A stretch of 64,000 nucleotides of DNA from Nitrospiraceae bacterium. GTDB taxonomy: Bacteria > Nitrospirota > Thermodesulfovibrionia > Thermodesulfovibrionales > UBA1546. A program made the position numbers and the translations under genes. The stretch lies in the NCBI GenBank assembly GCA_021373015.1, contig JAJFTJ010000004.1, forward strand, positions 56,178 to 120,177, read 5' to 3'. This document shows, piece after piece, positions 1 to 8,053 of the stretch (within the stretch, counting starts at the first letter, position 1; each line of letters begins with the position of its first letter). The notes under the pieces are model-generated. The model saw only the letters and a program-made list of their open reading frames with translations, searched no databases and was not told the DNA's origin.

Positions 1-302
1 CCTGTGCCGCCGACCATCAAGGGTATTTTTTCATTTTCATGCAGCGACTCTATTATTGGAACAACATCTTCTATGTATCTTCCGACACTGTAAGGTTCTG
101 AAGGCTGGATAATATCAATCATGTGGTGTTTCACGATCTTTCTCTGTTCAGCAGACGGCTTTGCAGTGCCAATGTCCATGCCTTTATAAATCTGCATTGA
201 ATCAGCGCTGATTATATTTGTGCCAAGCTTCTGCGCAAGGAGTATCGACGCCTCTGTTTTCCCGACGCCGGTAGGCCCGGCCAATATGATTACTTTATTC
301 AT
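1..302 (-). CDS. miaA: tRNA dimethylallyltransferase MiaA (3' end beyond window)
   Basis: This gene transfers a dimethylallyl group to A37 of tRNAs that read UNN codons. Only about the first 100 residues are inside the window. The reverse strand reads MNKVIILAGPTGVGKTEAS, a P-loop at residues 8-16, followed by the ADSMQIYKGMDIGTAKPS block and a VGGTG segment, all diagnostic of MiaA. The ATG at 302-300 places the P-loop at the usual distance from the N-terminus. No strong ribosome-binding site is visible. A long imperfect palindrome lies directly upstream. Confidence 0.93.
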   Translation of the reverse strand, partial: MNKVIILAGPTGVGKTEASILLAQKLGTNIISADSMQIYKGMDIGTAKPSAEQRKIVKHHMIDIIQPSEPYSVGRYIEDVVPIIESLHENEKIPLMVGGT

Positions 303-326
303 AATAAATTTTCGTATTTGCTTTTT

Positions 327-433
327 AAAGATTTGGGAGTATTGTTCTCGCTCATTCTCAGTCGCTTTGCTACCTGCGAGGCACCCCGAAAGTCTTCGGG
401 ATGAATCTGCTCAAACAACACTCCCAAATCTTT
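327..433. repeat. Long imperfect palindromic element
   Basis: A 20-nt left arm (327-346) and right arm (414-433) are complementary with one mismatch; the arms read AAAGATTTGGGAGT on the left and ACTCCCAAATCTTT on the right. The interior holds a second hairpin, CCCGAA..TTCGGG, near 395-410. No open reading frame here looks real. The arrangement fits a non-autonomous palindromic repeat or small MITE-like element, or a bidirectional terminator between rlmN and miaA. No other copy was seen in this window. The rest of 303-594 holds only a weak possible promoter. Confidence 0.55.
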
Positions 434-515
434 TTTTAATTTAAGTACCATAACAAATAGAAATTAGACATTTTTAAGATATAGAACAGTCAGATAAAAA
501 ATTTTTATACGACAC

Positions 516-545
516 ATTATAAAAAGTCCATAGAGCTGAAAACAA
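516..545 (-). promoter_or_regulatory. Possible sigma-70 promoter for miaA
   Basis: On the minus strand a perfect TATAAT (521-516) lies 18 nt downstream of TTGTTT (545-540). It sits between the rlmN stop and miaA and points at miaA. The -35 is poor and the leader would be about 200 nt, crossing the palindromic element. Confidence 0.3.
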
Positions 546-594
546 TATAACCAAGATCGTCAAGTTAAAGAAATTTTGAACAATGTCTGTATTA

Positions 595-1638
595 CTATTT
601 ATTTGTCTTATATCCTGCCTTTAATTGTCCGCATGCAGCAAGAATATCCTGCCCCTTGCTTTTTCTTATAAATGCATTGATATTCCCGTCCATTAGTATC
701 TTCTGGAATGCAAAGATTTTTTCATCAGAAGGTTTTTTAAATTCTGTGCCGTGATATTTATTAAACGGGATTATATTCACCTTTGAAGGAATGCCCTTAA
801 GAAGTCTAACAAGTTTTTTCGCATCCTCTGGCTTATCATTGATCCCGTCAACCATCACATATTCAAAAGTTATCTTGTCCCTCGCAGGCATATCCAGCTT
901 TCTGCATTCATCAAGCAGCATCTTGATCGGATAAATCCTATTTATTGGCATAAGCTTGTTTCTGGTCTCATCATCAGCAGCATTCAGGGAAACAGCAAGA
1001 TTCACTTTAGGCGCATGCTCGTAAAATTCAGCGATCTTTGCTGCAATGCCTGAAGTTGAAAGCGTTATTCTCTTTCTTGATATTCCCATAAATCGGATCA
1101 ACCTGTGTAAGGCCTCTACAACCTCAGCCAGATTTGCAAGAGGTTCGCCCATTCCCATAAAAACAATATTCGTCAGGATGTTGTTTTTCTTTCTCTTCGC
1201 GATAACTCTGCTTACATATATAACCTGATCGACTATCTCATGAGCCATGAGATTCCGCTTAAACCCTATTTTGCCTGTGAGACAGAACCTGCATCCCATT
1301 GCACAGCCGGCCTGAGACGAGATGCAGAGAGTTAAACGTTCTTCATCAGGGATAAGAATGCTCTCTATGGATTCATCATCTTCAAGCTTGAAGAGAAATT
1401 TTTCAGTGTTGTCTTTTGAGGTTTGTTTTTCTAGAAGATTTAAATTACTGATATATGCGATGCTTGAAAGTTTTTTTCTAAGTTCCTTCGAGAACTCTGT
1501 TATCTGGTCCATGGACTCAGCTTTTTTCTCGTAAATCCAGTGAAGTATCTGTCCACCCCTGTAATCAGGCAGTCCCTGAGATTTTATAAATTCTTTTATC
1601 TCTTCTTCATTTAATGATTTGAGATTTATCTTTGCCAT
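595..1638 (-). CDS. rlmN: 23S rRNA (adenine2503-C2)-methyltransferase RlmN
   Basis: This radical SAM enzyme methylates C2 of A2503 in 23S rRNA and A37 of some tRNAs. The 347-residue product has the radical SAM cluster motif CAMGCRFC at about residues 112-119, the MGMGEPL motif, and a conserved Cys near the C-terminus (AACGQL) that carries the methyl transfer. Length is normal for the family. An ATG six codons upstream is possible, but the MAKINLKSL start matches family N-termini. A TATAAT sits six bases before this ATG, so the message may be leaderless. Confidence 0.95.
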   Translation of the reverse strand: MAKINLKSLNEEEIKEFIKSQGLPDYRGGQILHWIYEKKAESMDQITEFSKELRKKLSSIAYISNLNLLEKQTSKDNTEKFLFKLEDDESIESILIPDEERLTLCISSQAGCAMGCRFCLTGKIGFKRNLMAHEIVDQVIYVSRVIAKRKKNNILTNIVFMGMGEPLANLAEVVEALHRLIRFMGISRKRITLSTSGIAAKIAEFYEHAPKVNLAVSLNAADDETRNKLMPINRIYPIKMLLDECRKLDMPARDKITFEYVMVDGINDKPEDAKKLVRLLKGIPSKVNIIPFNKYHGTEFKKPSDEKIFAFQKILMDGNINAFIRKSKGQDILAACGQLKAGYKTNK

Positions 1639-1644
1639 GTTTAG

Positions 1645-1650
1645 ATTATA
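1645..1650 (-). promoter_or_regulatory. -10 box directly before the rlmN ATG
   Basis: TATAAT on the minus strand (1650-1645) is followed by six bases and then the rlmN ATG (1638-1636). Transcription starting about seven bases past the -10 would begin at the A of ATG. No good -35 (the 17-nt position reads GCAATA) and no ribosome-binding site are present. Confidence 0.4.
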
Positions 1651-1766
1651 ACCCATGTTTGTCCTAGTATTGCTTTTTGAGCAGATTTTGCCTTATTCTT
1701 AATAGAAATAAACAAATGCTTGTCAGAAGTCTTGATGATTTTTGATAAATGCAGCAAGGAGGTTTC

Positions 1767-2123
1767 GTGGTAACAATATCAGATGCAGCAGCAGCAAAAG
1801 TCAAAGAAATACTTAATGTAGAGGGGAAACCCGCATGGGGTCTTCGCATACACATGGTTGAAGGCGGATGCTGCGGCCCGTCTTTCGGCATGAATCTTGA
1901 GGAGAAATCCGCTGAAGGTGATGAGATAATAGAAAAAAACGGTCTCAATATCTTCATAGACAGAAAAACATTCCAACAGATGGACGGAATGAATGTTGAC
2001 TACATTAAAAATAACGAACAGGAAGGATTTGCAGTAACAGGTGGAAAACAGTCTGCATGCGGCAGCGGATGCAGCACTGAAGGCTCTTCATGCGGAAGCG
2101 GCGGCGGATGCGGATGCAGCTAA
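1767..2123 (+). CDS. HesB/IscA-type Fe-S cluster carrier with Cys-rich tail
   Basis: This is an A-type Fe-S carrier, which accepts clusters from IscU/NifU-like scaffolds and passes them to apo-proteins. The 118-residue product begins MVTISDAAAAKVKEIL, has the first conserved cysteine in a GGCCGPSFGM segment, and the distal pair in an ACGSGC segment. Beyond that is an unusual Gly/Ser/Cys tail of about 17 residues with four more cysteines. I chose the GTG at 1767 because AAGGAGG (1756-1762) lies four bases ahead of it; an ATG at 1749 has no ribosome-binding site. The neighbour hemB starts 21 bases after the stop, so the two are probably co-transcribed. Confidence 0.85.
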   Translation: MVTISDAAAAKVKEILNVEGKPAWGLRIHMVEGGCCGPSFGMNLEEKSAEGDEIIEKNGLNIFIDRKTFQQMDGMNVDYIKNNEQEGFAVTGGKQSACGSGCSTEGSSCGSGGGCGCS

Positions 2124-2144
2124 TCCTGTTTGGGATATTGGAAA

Positions 2145-3116
2145 ATGTTCCCAATTCATAGACCGCGAAGATTAAGAAAAAACGAGACTATCAGGAGAAT
2201 GGTCAGGGAGACCTCGCTTTCTCCTGATAATTTCATCTATCCGCTCTTTGTAACAGCAGGCAAAAACACACGCAAAGAAATATCCTCGATGCCCGGCTGT
2301 TTTCAAGAATCAGTGGATAAAATAGCTGAGCACGCAAAAGAGATTCATTCCTTGAACATCCCGTCAATAATTTTATTCGGCATACCAGAGAAAAAAGACG
2401 AGACAGGCTCATCAGGTCATGATCCTCACGGAGTTGTGCAAAATGCAATAAAAATCATAAAAGACAAACTCCCCGAGCTTTATGTGATAACAGATGTATG
2501 CATGTGCGAATACACAAGCCACGGGCACTGCGGCGTTATAGAAAAAGGCAGTGTAAAAAACGACGCTACTTTAGAGCTTCTTGCAAAACAAGCTTTATCG
2601 CATGCAAAAGCAGGCGCTGACATTGTTGCGCCTTCTGATATGATGGACGGAAGGGTTAAGGCAATAAGGCATGCACTTGACGAGAATGGTTTTTCAGAAA
2701 CTCCTATAATGAGCTATGCAGCAAAATATGCATCTGCATTTTACGGCCCTTTCAGAGAAGCGGCAGAATCAACACCGCAGTTCGGAGACAGACGCTCATA
2801 CCAAATGGATCCTGCTAACAGAAGAGAGGCATTAAAAGAAGTTGCGCTTGACATAGAAGAAGGCGCTGACATAGTAATGGTCAAACCCGCTCTTTCATAT
2901 CTCGACGTAATCTCTGATGTTAGAAATACGTTTAACTTGCCTGTTGCCGCCTATAATGTGAGCGGAGAATATTCACTGGTCAAGGCAGCGGGAAAACTCG
3001 GCTGGATAGATGAGACGCGCGTTATGATGGAAATGCTTATTTCAATAAAGCGCGCGGGAGCTGACATGATCCTCACCTATTTTGCAAAAGACGCAGCAAA
3101 GATTTTAAATAAATAA
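2145..3116 (+). CDS. hemB: Delta-aminolevulinic acid dehydratase (porphobilinogen synthase)
   Basis: HemB condenses two 5-aminolevulinate molecules into porphobilinogen, the second committed step of tetrapyrrole synthesis. The 323-residue product carries the zinc-site cysteines (about 119, 121 and 129, in a [12 protein letters not shown] context). The two active-site lysines lie in [11 protein letters not shown] (about 194) and [10 protein letters not shown] (about 247). The Cys-type zinc site places it with zinc-dependent rather than magnesium-only enzymes. The ATG at 2145 gives the family's RPRRLRKN start; a TTG at 2130 would add five residues. hemA lies about 12 kb away in the same window. 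Confidence 0.96.
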   Translation: MFPIHRPRRLRKNETIRRMVRETSLSPDNFIYPLFVTAGKNTRKEISSMPGCFQESVDKIAEHAKEIHSLNIPSIILFGIPEKKDETGSSGHDPHGVVQNAIKIIKDKLPELYVITDVCMCEYTSHGHCGVIEKGSVKNDATLELLAKQALSHAKAGADIVAPSDMMDGRVKAIRHALDENGFSETPIMSYAAKYASAFYGPFREAAESTPQFGDRRSYQMDPANRREALKEVALDIEEGADIVMVKPALSYLDVISDVRNTFNLPVAAYNVSGEYSLVKAAGKLGWIDETRVMMEMLISIKRAGADMILTYFAKDAAKILNK

Positions 3117-3297
3117 CCCCAAACGCTTTCCCTTTATACTTTGCACTTTCCCCTTTGAATCCTGTTGAATTTTGTCATTGATATGCGTAAGATTTAGGAA
3201 TTGGGAGAACAAGTACAAAATTTATTTGTCAATTAAAGCAAAATTCAAAATTTATTTCTTTATCTTCATTCAAAAAATTACAAAAGGAATAAAAATT

Positions 3298-4482
3298 ATG
3301 CATGAGAAAGAAATATTCACAGAAATAGTATTAAATAATTCGAAAAGGGAAAAATTTCTTTCGCAATGCGCATGTAAAAATAACAGAGGGATCAGAAAAC
3401 ATCCTAAAAGAGAAAAAATACCTGACAGAGGAAATATTAGGCCACGTTTTTTCCACGATACGGATAAGATTATTCATTCCAAAGCATATTCAAGATATAT
3501 CGATAAAACCCAAGTATTTTCACTTTTTGAAAATGACCATATTACACACAGAGTTTTACATGTACAGTTTGTATCAAAAATAGCAAGAGTTATTGGAAGA
3601 TGTTTAAAATTAAACGAAGATTTAATTGAAGCAATCGCCCTCGGTCATGATTTAGGACATGTTCCTTATGGCCATGATGGAGAGAAAATGCTAAACGAAC
3701 TTTGTCAAAAAAATAACATCGGGTATTTTTGCCATAATGCACAAAGTGTCAGATTCTTAATGGAGATAGAAAGAGGTGGGGATGGATTAAATTTATCTTT
3801 GCAGGTACTAGATGGCATTCTCTCACACAATGGAGAAATATTAGACAGGGAGTATAAACCAGAATATGATAAATCTTGGGATAAGTTTGAAGAAGAATAT
3901 AGAAATTGTTTTAAGTTAGAAGACTATTCTAAAAGAATTGTACCAATGACTCTTGAAGGATGTGTTGTACGAATTTCAGACATAATTGCCTATATTGGTA
4001 GAGACATTGAAGATGCTATATCTGTTAAATTAATCAAAAGGGGGGACATCCCATCTAAAATAACAGGAATTTTAGGGAACACCAATGATGAGATTATCAA
4101 CAAGCTAGTATTAGATTTAGTGAAGAACAGTTATAACAAAGAATATCTTATATTCAGTCAAAATGTGTTTAGAGCCTTAGAAAATTTGAAAAAATTCAAC
4201 AGTGATCATATTTACTCTAACCCACTTATAAAAACAGAAGCTAAAAAAATACAAAGAGTGTTTAAGCGTTTATTCTATACATACAAAGAAAGTTTAAGTA
4301 ATAATTCTCAGAGTGCTATTCAAGAGCATTTCTTAAATGAAATGAACGAAAATTATCTTAAAATAACAAGCAATGAAAGAAAAATCATTGATTTTATAGC
4401 TGGGATGACAGATGATTTCTTTAATAACCAGCACAAAGAGCTATTTGTTCCACAGAGCTATGGGTATTTTGTTAGAAAATGA
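3298..4482 (+). CDS. dGTPase-like HD-domain triphosphohydrolase (divergent paralogue)
   Basis: The product (394 aa) resembles deoxyguanosinetriphosphate triphosphohydrolases, which hydrolyse dNTPs to the nucleoside and tripolyphosphate. Visible features are the RDxDKIIHSK-like entry segment (DTDKIIHSKAYSRYIDKTQVF region), the THR histidine at about 84, the HD pair in [13 protein letters not shown] (about 117-118), the later RISDIIAY aspartate, and the closing FIAGMTDDFF block. ATG 3298 is preceded by AAAGGAAT; the reading frame is open 42 codons further but without a good site. It is more AT-rich and Lys/Asn-rich than its neighbours and is not the housekeeping-like copy at 16245-17282. It faces a two-gene DUF488 operon. 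Confidence 0.85.
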   Translation: MHEKEIFTEIVLNNSKREKFLSQCACKNNRGIRKHPKREKIPDRGNIRPRFFHDTDKIIHSKAYSRYIDKTQVFSLFENDHITHRVLHVQFVSKIARVIGRCLKLNEDLIEAIALGHDLGHVPYGHDGEKMLNELCQKNNIGYFCHNAQSVRFLMEIERGGDGLNLSLQVLDGILSHNGEILDREYKPEYDKSWDKFEEEYRNCFKLEDYSKRIVPMTLEGCVVRISDIIAYIGRDIEDAISVKLIKRGDIPSKITGILGNTNDEIINKLVLDLVKNSYNKEYLIFSQNVFRALENLKKFNSDHIYSNPLIKTEAKKIQRVFKRLFYTYKESLSNNSQSAIQEHFLNEMNENYLKITSNERKIIDFIAGMTDDFFNNQHKELFVPQSYGYFVRK

Positions 4483-4620
4483 ATAAATTAGGAAGTCGAA
4501 AGTTATATTTATCTCCAATGCTGTTGGTTTGTCTTTAATTATATAGATTGGATGGGTAAATAACAGGCAGTTCAGAAATCAAAAATACAGAAGATCAGAA
4601 TACAACTTGAAAAGGTACCT

Positions 4621-5400
4621 TTATATTTTAGGTGGATAAAAAACACCAAGCACCATAAAATTATCTCTGAATCTATGCATATTTCCTACATAAAAATAAG
4701 TGTCATTATTTCCTGAACACATTTTATTGAGCCATTTTTCAGAAATCTTTTCGAGCAAAGTGTTTTCATCTTTATATTTCAATCTCCATTTTCTGAATGA
4801 TTCAAATATTTCCCAATCAATTATAGTCAGGTTATGACCCTTGCAATCTGAGTGCCCTTCACAAGAAAAACTGTATCTGAAATCAAAAGGAATTTTTTCT
4901 ATTGCCTTTTTGGGTTTTTTATTGAAATCAAGTTGGGCATAATATTTGTCGTGTTCTTCGCAGTTCACTAGTTTTATTTTTTTATAAGCAAAACGAATAT
5001 TTTGCGGTTTGAACATGCCTAATGATTTGTCATTAATTTTATTTTCTTCCAATATGCTACATAACGAAGACGACAGAGTTGGCAGGATTATTTTTTTTCT
5101 AAGAGCCCAATTCTTATCTTTTTTAGTGCTATAGTAGTCTAAAATTCTAATGCTGTCACTATCAACCTTATAGCTTTCCGGTCTTTTATCAGAAGAGGCT
5201 TTTTCAGCTTTCAATTCTATTATGTTGTATTTTTTGAACTTCTTTTCATCTTCTAAATCTCTGAAAGGTATCGGATACAAGCGTATCCACTGATTTGATT
5301 TTAGGTCTATGCCTGCGATACAAACTGTTTCTACATGTTTTTTGCTTGGATTCGGATACGTTTTAACAGTAACAAGGATTTGTTTTGTCTCTAATACCAT
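4621..5400 (-). CDS. Uncharacterised protein paired with DUF488, CxxHxxCxxH motif
   Basis: I do not recognise a function. The 259-residue product has no signal peptide or membrane segment. The N-terminal part (about 5-60) looks like a beta-rich domain around GIDLKSNQWIRLYPIP. A possible zinc site, C180-x2-H183-x2-C186-x2-H189, is followed at once by a conserved-looking DWE (195-197). The C-terminus ends in a hydrophobic LGVFYPPK segment. It starts five bases after the DUF488 stop, so the two form an operon. High Lys/Asn content and AT-rich codons set it apart from the flanking core genes. Nuclease or nucleic-acid-binding roles are possible but unsupported. Confidence 0.8.
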   Translation of the reverse strand: MVLETKQILVTVKTYPNPSKKHVETVCIAGIDLKSNQWIRLYPIPFRDLEDEKKFKKYNIIELKAEKASSDKRPESYKVDSDSIRILDYYSTKKDKNWALRKKIILPTLSSSLCSILEENKINDKSLGMFKPQNIRFAYKKIKLVNCEEHDKYYAQLDFNKKPKKAIEKIPFDFRYSFSCEGHSDCKGHNLTIIDWEIFESFRKWRLKYKDENTLLEKISEKWLNKMCSGNNDTYFYVGNMHRFRDNFMVLGVFYPPKI

Positions 5401-5405
5401 TTTGC

Positions 5406-5867
5406 CTATATATGTGTTATTACAAGACCATTACCATCTATTTCTTTTACTTTCTCTGCAACTATTTTTCTGTGACATTGAGATGGATTTCTTTCAAAAC
5501 ACATAATACAGCTTTTCTCATGCATTATTATATCTTCATATATTTTTTTAACAATATCCAATCTTGTCTGTATATAAGCAGAATATTTCTTAAAAAAAGA
5601 GTCAAAGTCATTATTTTCACGAAGTTTCTCTCTTAATGTTTTCGGACTGCCTAAGTCTTTAATGTGAATATATTTTATGCCGACTTCTTCAAGGTGACCC
5701 AAGAGTTGATTTTTTGAAAATCCAAATTTTCTGCTTGCAGGTATTTCTCTTACATCAATAAGAGTACGTACTTTTTTATTCAGAAGATTATCAATAAATT
5801 CTGATATATTTCTTCCTTCATATCCCACAGTTAACAAAGAAACAGGCTCTATGATATCCCTCCCCAC
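5406..5867 (-). CDS. DUF488 family protein
   Basis: The 153-residue product fits the DUF488 family: a TVGYEGR opening, a conserved DVRE (about 38-41), a KLGxS-type middle, and the closing cysteine cluster C120-x2-C123 with C131-H132-R133 in the CFERNPSQCHR block. The biochemical role of the family is unknown; members occur near restriction, DNA-modification and other defence genes. The start is uncertain. GTG at 5867 overlaps the only purine-rich site, GGGGAGGG (5865-5858), while that site lies five bases ahead of an in-frame ATA (5852). It is the first gene of a two-gene operon. Confidence 0.85.
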   Translation of the reverse strand: MGRDIIEPVSLLTVGYEGRNISEFIDNLLNKKVRTLIDVREIPASRKFGFSKNQLLGHLEEVGIKYIHIKDLGSPKTLREKLRENNDFDSFFKKYSAYIQTRLDIVKKIYEDIIMHEKSCIMCFERNPSQCHRKIVAEKVKEIDGNGLVITHI

Positions 5868-5959
5868 TAATTTTTTAAATTATACCAATTTTTTTATGTT
5901 TTTAAAATAATTATGATATAGGTAGGTTATTTTGAAACGCTGCAGACTAACAATCAAAG

Positions 5960-6679
5960 CTATTCTTTATTGATAGTCTTTAAAGTCCTTATTCTTGCAA
6001 TCTCTTCCTGATAACCATATATATGCCCGCCTGCGCTGTAAGCATACATCGGCCCATTTTTTAGATTTGTCTCTCCTGCAATATAGTTTTTAAGAAGTTC
6101 TATTCCGCCGAGATTAGTCGGAAAACCCGCCCACAAATCCCATGAACGGAAATAACAGCTCACAGTCAAAACCATCTCATCTTTGCGGGGGATAACTTTG
6201 AAATCAAGAAGCCTCAAGCACGGAGGGTCTAGTTTGCCGTCATTGCCGTAGCAGATATCATGGTCTTCAGGAGATCCAATCTCGACAATTGCCTGATTGG
6301 TTAGAGGAGTTTCTTTTAATAATTGTATTACCCTGTCCATCTGCGTCCCGCCTTTTGGCATTGGATGATGTATCCTGCTTGAATATCTGTAAGTCTCATT
6401 CTCAGAAAGCTCAGGGTCCATAAGATACGCAGCAAAATAATCTTCAATGTATTCCTGTGTTGTTGGTGAAGGGATGTTAAGGCCCGGCGGAATCACAGGG
6501 ATCATGTCCTCTGAAGGATGTTCTATGAAAACTGCGATGCCCGGATATTGAAGCCTGTACTGCTCATTTTCAAAAGAGCCTTTTTGGATCTTCTGGGTGT
6601 AGGCGTAATCGAAGATGTTGTATATCAGCTGGAACCACGCATCAGAGATTGTCTTTGCATTCAGACTGAAGAGATTCAT
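5960..6679 (-). CDS. Thymidylate synthase, archaeal (methanogen) type
   Basis: The product (239 aa) aligns by eye with archaeal thymidylate synthases rather than with ordinary bacterial ThyA. Seen in order: a TISDAW start, a YRYSSRI segment, the catalytic cysteine C154 in DPPCLRLLDFKV, the phosphate-binding arginine in FRSWDLW (about 178), an asparagine in GFPTNLGG (about 189) that in the family selects dUMP, and the GGHIYGY block (about 217-223). All expected catalytic residues are present. The expected reaction is methylation of dUMP to dTMP, though the folate or pterin donor cannot be read from sequence. ATG 6679 is preceded by a GGGGGG-AAAGG run. It lies next to the DUF488/HD patch. Confidence 0.8.
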   Translation of the reverse strand: MNLFSLNAKTISDAWFQLIYNIFDYAYTQKIQKGSFENEQYRLQYPGIAVFIEHPSEDMIPVIPPGLNIPSPTTQEYIEDYFAAYLMDPELSENETYRYSSRIHHPMPKGGTQMDRVIQLLKETPLTNQAIVEIGSPEDHDICYGNDGKLDPPCLRLLDFKVIPRKDEMVLTVSCYFRSWDLWAGFPTNLGGIELLKNYIAGETNLKNGPMYAYSAGGHIYGYQEEIARIRTLKTINKE

Positions 6680-6771
6680 TTTCCCGCCTTTCCCCCCAAA
6701 GAAATTTGTGGAATATTATACTATGCAGGATAGATTATTTGAAACCATAACTGATTTTGTCTGGACTTAAC

Positions 6772-7872
6772 CTACACATTAAAAAGAAAATGCATCACAT
6801 CTCCATTGTTCACAACATACTCCTTGCCTTCTGTGCGAAGCTTGCCTGCATTGCGCGCGCCTGATTCTCCTGTGCACTCAATGTAATCATCAAAACCAAT
6901 CACCTCTGCGCGAATAAACCCGTGTTCAAAATCATCATGAATAACTGATGCTGCCTTTGGCGCTTTCCATCCGCTTTGGATCGTCCATGCGCGGACTTCT
7001 TTTACTCCTGCAGTGAAATAGCTTATTAAACCAAGTGCATGATAACCATGATGGATTATCTGATCGAGTCCGCTCTCAGACACTCCGAGAGATGAGAGGA
7101 ATTCATTGCGCTCTTCATCGCTCATCTCTGCCATTTCCTCTTCGATCTTTGCGCAGATCTTCACTGATTCTGCATTATGCTCTTCTGCAAACTTGTGAAC
7201 CGCATTAACATATTTATTGTCTTCAGCCAGTCCCTTTTCATCAACATTAGCTGCGTATATCACAGGCTTTGAAGTGATCAGCCTTGTTTCTTTTGCAAGT
7301 TCCACGAATACATCTGATTCTCTTTCATCAAAGAGAACCGCTGGTTTGCCTGTGCTTAGATGATCAAAAACTTTCTTTGCCATATCAAGCAATGGCTGGA
7401 TCTTTTTATCTCCCTTTGCCTGTTTGTCTAGACGCGTTATACTATTTTCCAGTGTCTGAAGATCAGCAAGCACCAGTTCTGTATTTATGACTTCTATGTC
7501 GCGCAATGGATCAATATTTCCGTCAACGTGTATTATATTTTCGTCTTCAAAACACCTTACAACATGCACTATCGCAGAGGTATCTCTTATATGAGAAAGA
7601 AATTGGTTGCCAAGTCCCTCGCCTTTTGAAGCGCCTCTTACAAGCCCTGCAATATCCGTAAATTCAACTATTGCATTCTGTATCCTTTGAGGATTAACTA
7701 TTTCTGATAATTGATACAAACGTTTGTCAGGAACAGCAACGACCGCCTTATTGGGTTCTATTGTGCAGAATGGATAATTTGCTGCTGATGCATTCTGTGC
7801 CTTTGTGAGCGCATTAAAAAGTGTAGACTTCCCTACATTAGGGAGTCCTACAATACCTATACTTAAAGCCAT
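6772..7872 (-). CDS. ychF: Ribosome-associated ATPase/GTPase YchF (Obg family)
   Basis: YchF is a universal Obg-family P-loop protein that binds ribosomes and prefers ATP; it is linked to translation and stress responses. The 366-residue product has Walker A GLPNVGKST (9-17), a DIAGLVRGASKGEGLG switch region, the NVDEKG-type specificity segment (NxxE rather than NKxD, which explains ATP preference), and a C-terminal TGS domain ending in GDVMHFLFNV. ATG 7872 follows AGGAG at good spacing. It stands alone upstream of tRNA genes on the same strand. Confidence 0.96.
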   Translation of the reverse strand: MALSIGIVGLPNVGKSTLFNALTKAQNASAANYPFCTIEPNKAVVAVPDKRLYQLSEIVNPQRIQNAIVEFTDIAGLVRGASKGEGLGNQFLSHIRDTSAIVHVVRCFEDENIIHVDGNIDPLRDIEVINTELVLADLQTLENSITRLDKQAKGDKKIQPLLDMAKKVFDHLSTGKPAVLFDERESDVFVELAKETRLITSKPVIYAANVDEKGLAEDNKYVNAVHKFAEEHNAESVKICAKIEEEMAEMSDEERNEFLSSLGVSESGLDQIIHHGYHALGLISYFTAGVKEVRAWTIQSGWKAPKAASVIHDDFEHGFIRAEVIGFDDYIECTGESGARNAGKLRTEGKEYVVNNGDVMHFLFNV

Positions 7873-7931
7873 TACTTTCTCCTGTTATGCTAATTTTAGT
7901 TTTTATTCTGTCTGATTTTTTCTTTGACAAA

Positions 7932-7961
7932 AAAAGGGACTGCTTATTCGCAGTCCCTTTT
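7932..7961 (-). terminator. Rho-independent terminator after tRNA-Glu
   Basis: A perfect 12-bp stem (7932-7943 with 7950-7961, core GGGACTGC/GCAGTCCC) closes a six-base loop. Read on the minus strand it is followed by a run of T residues. It lies just past the 3' end of tRNA-Glu and would end the tRNA-Lys/tRNA-Glu transcript. Confidence 0.9.
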
Positions 7962-7972
7962 CATCATCCATT

Positions 7973-8050
7973 TGGCGTCCCCAACGGGATTCGAACCCGT
8001 GTTACCGCCTTGAAAGGGCGATGTCCTAGGCCGGGCTAGACGATGGGGAC
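7973..8050 (-). tRNA. tRNA-Glu (anticodon TTC)
   Basis: The minus strand folds as a complete cloverleaf with acceptor GTCCCC/GGGGAC, a CTTTCAA anticodon loop region giving TTC, the GGTTCGAATCC T-arm, and an encoded CCA end (7975-7973). It follows tRNA-Lys by three bases in the same transcript. Confidence 0.96.
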
Positions 8051-8053
8051 AAA

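Noticed and set aside
220..444. Plus-strand frame of 74 codons over the miaA start
   Set aside because: It runs antisense through the MiaA P-loop and then across the palindromic element.
3120..3297. Riboswitch or promoter in the leader of the HD gene
   Set aside because: The stretch is AT-rich with repeated CTTT and AAATTTATTT units but forms no convincing conserved fold; TTGTCA at 3226 has no matching -10.
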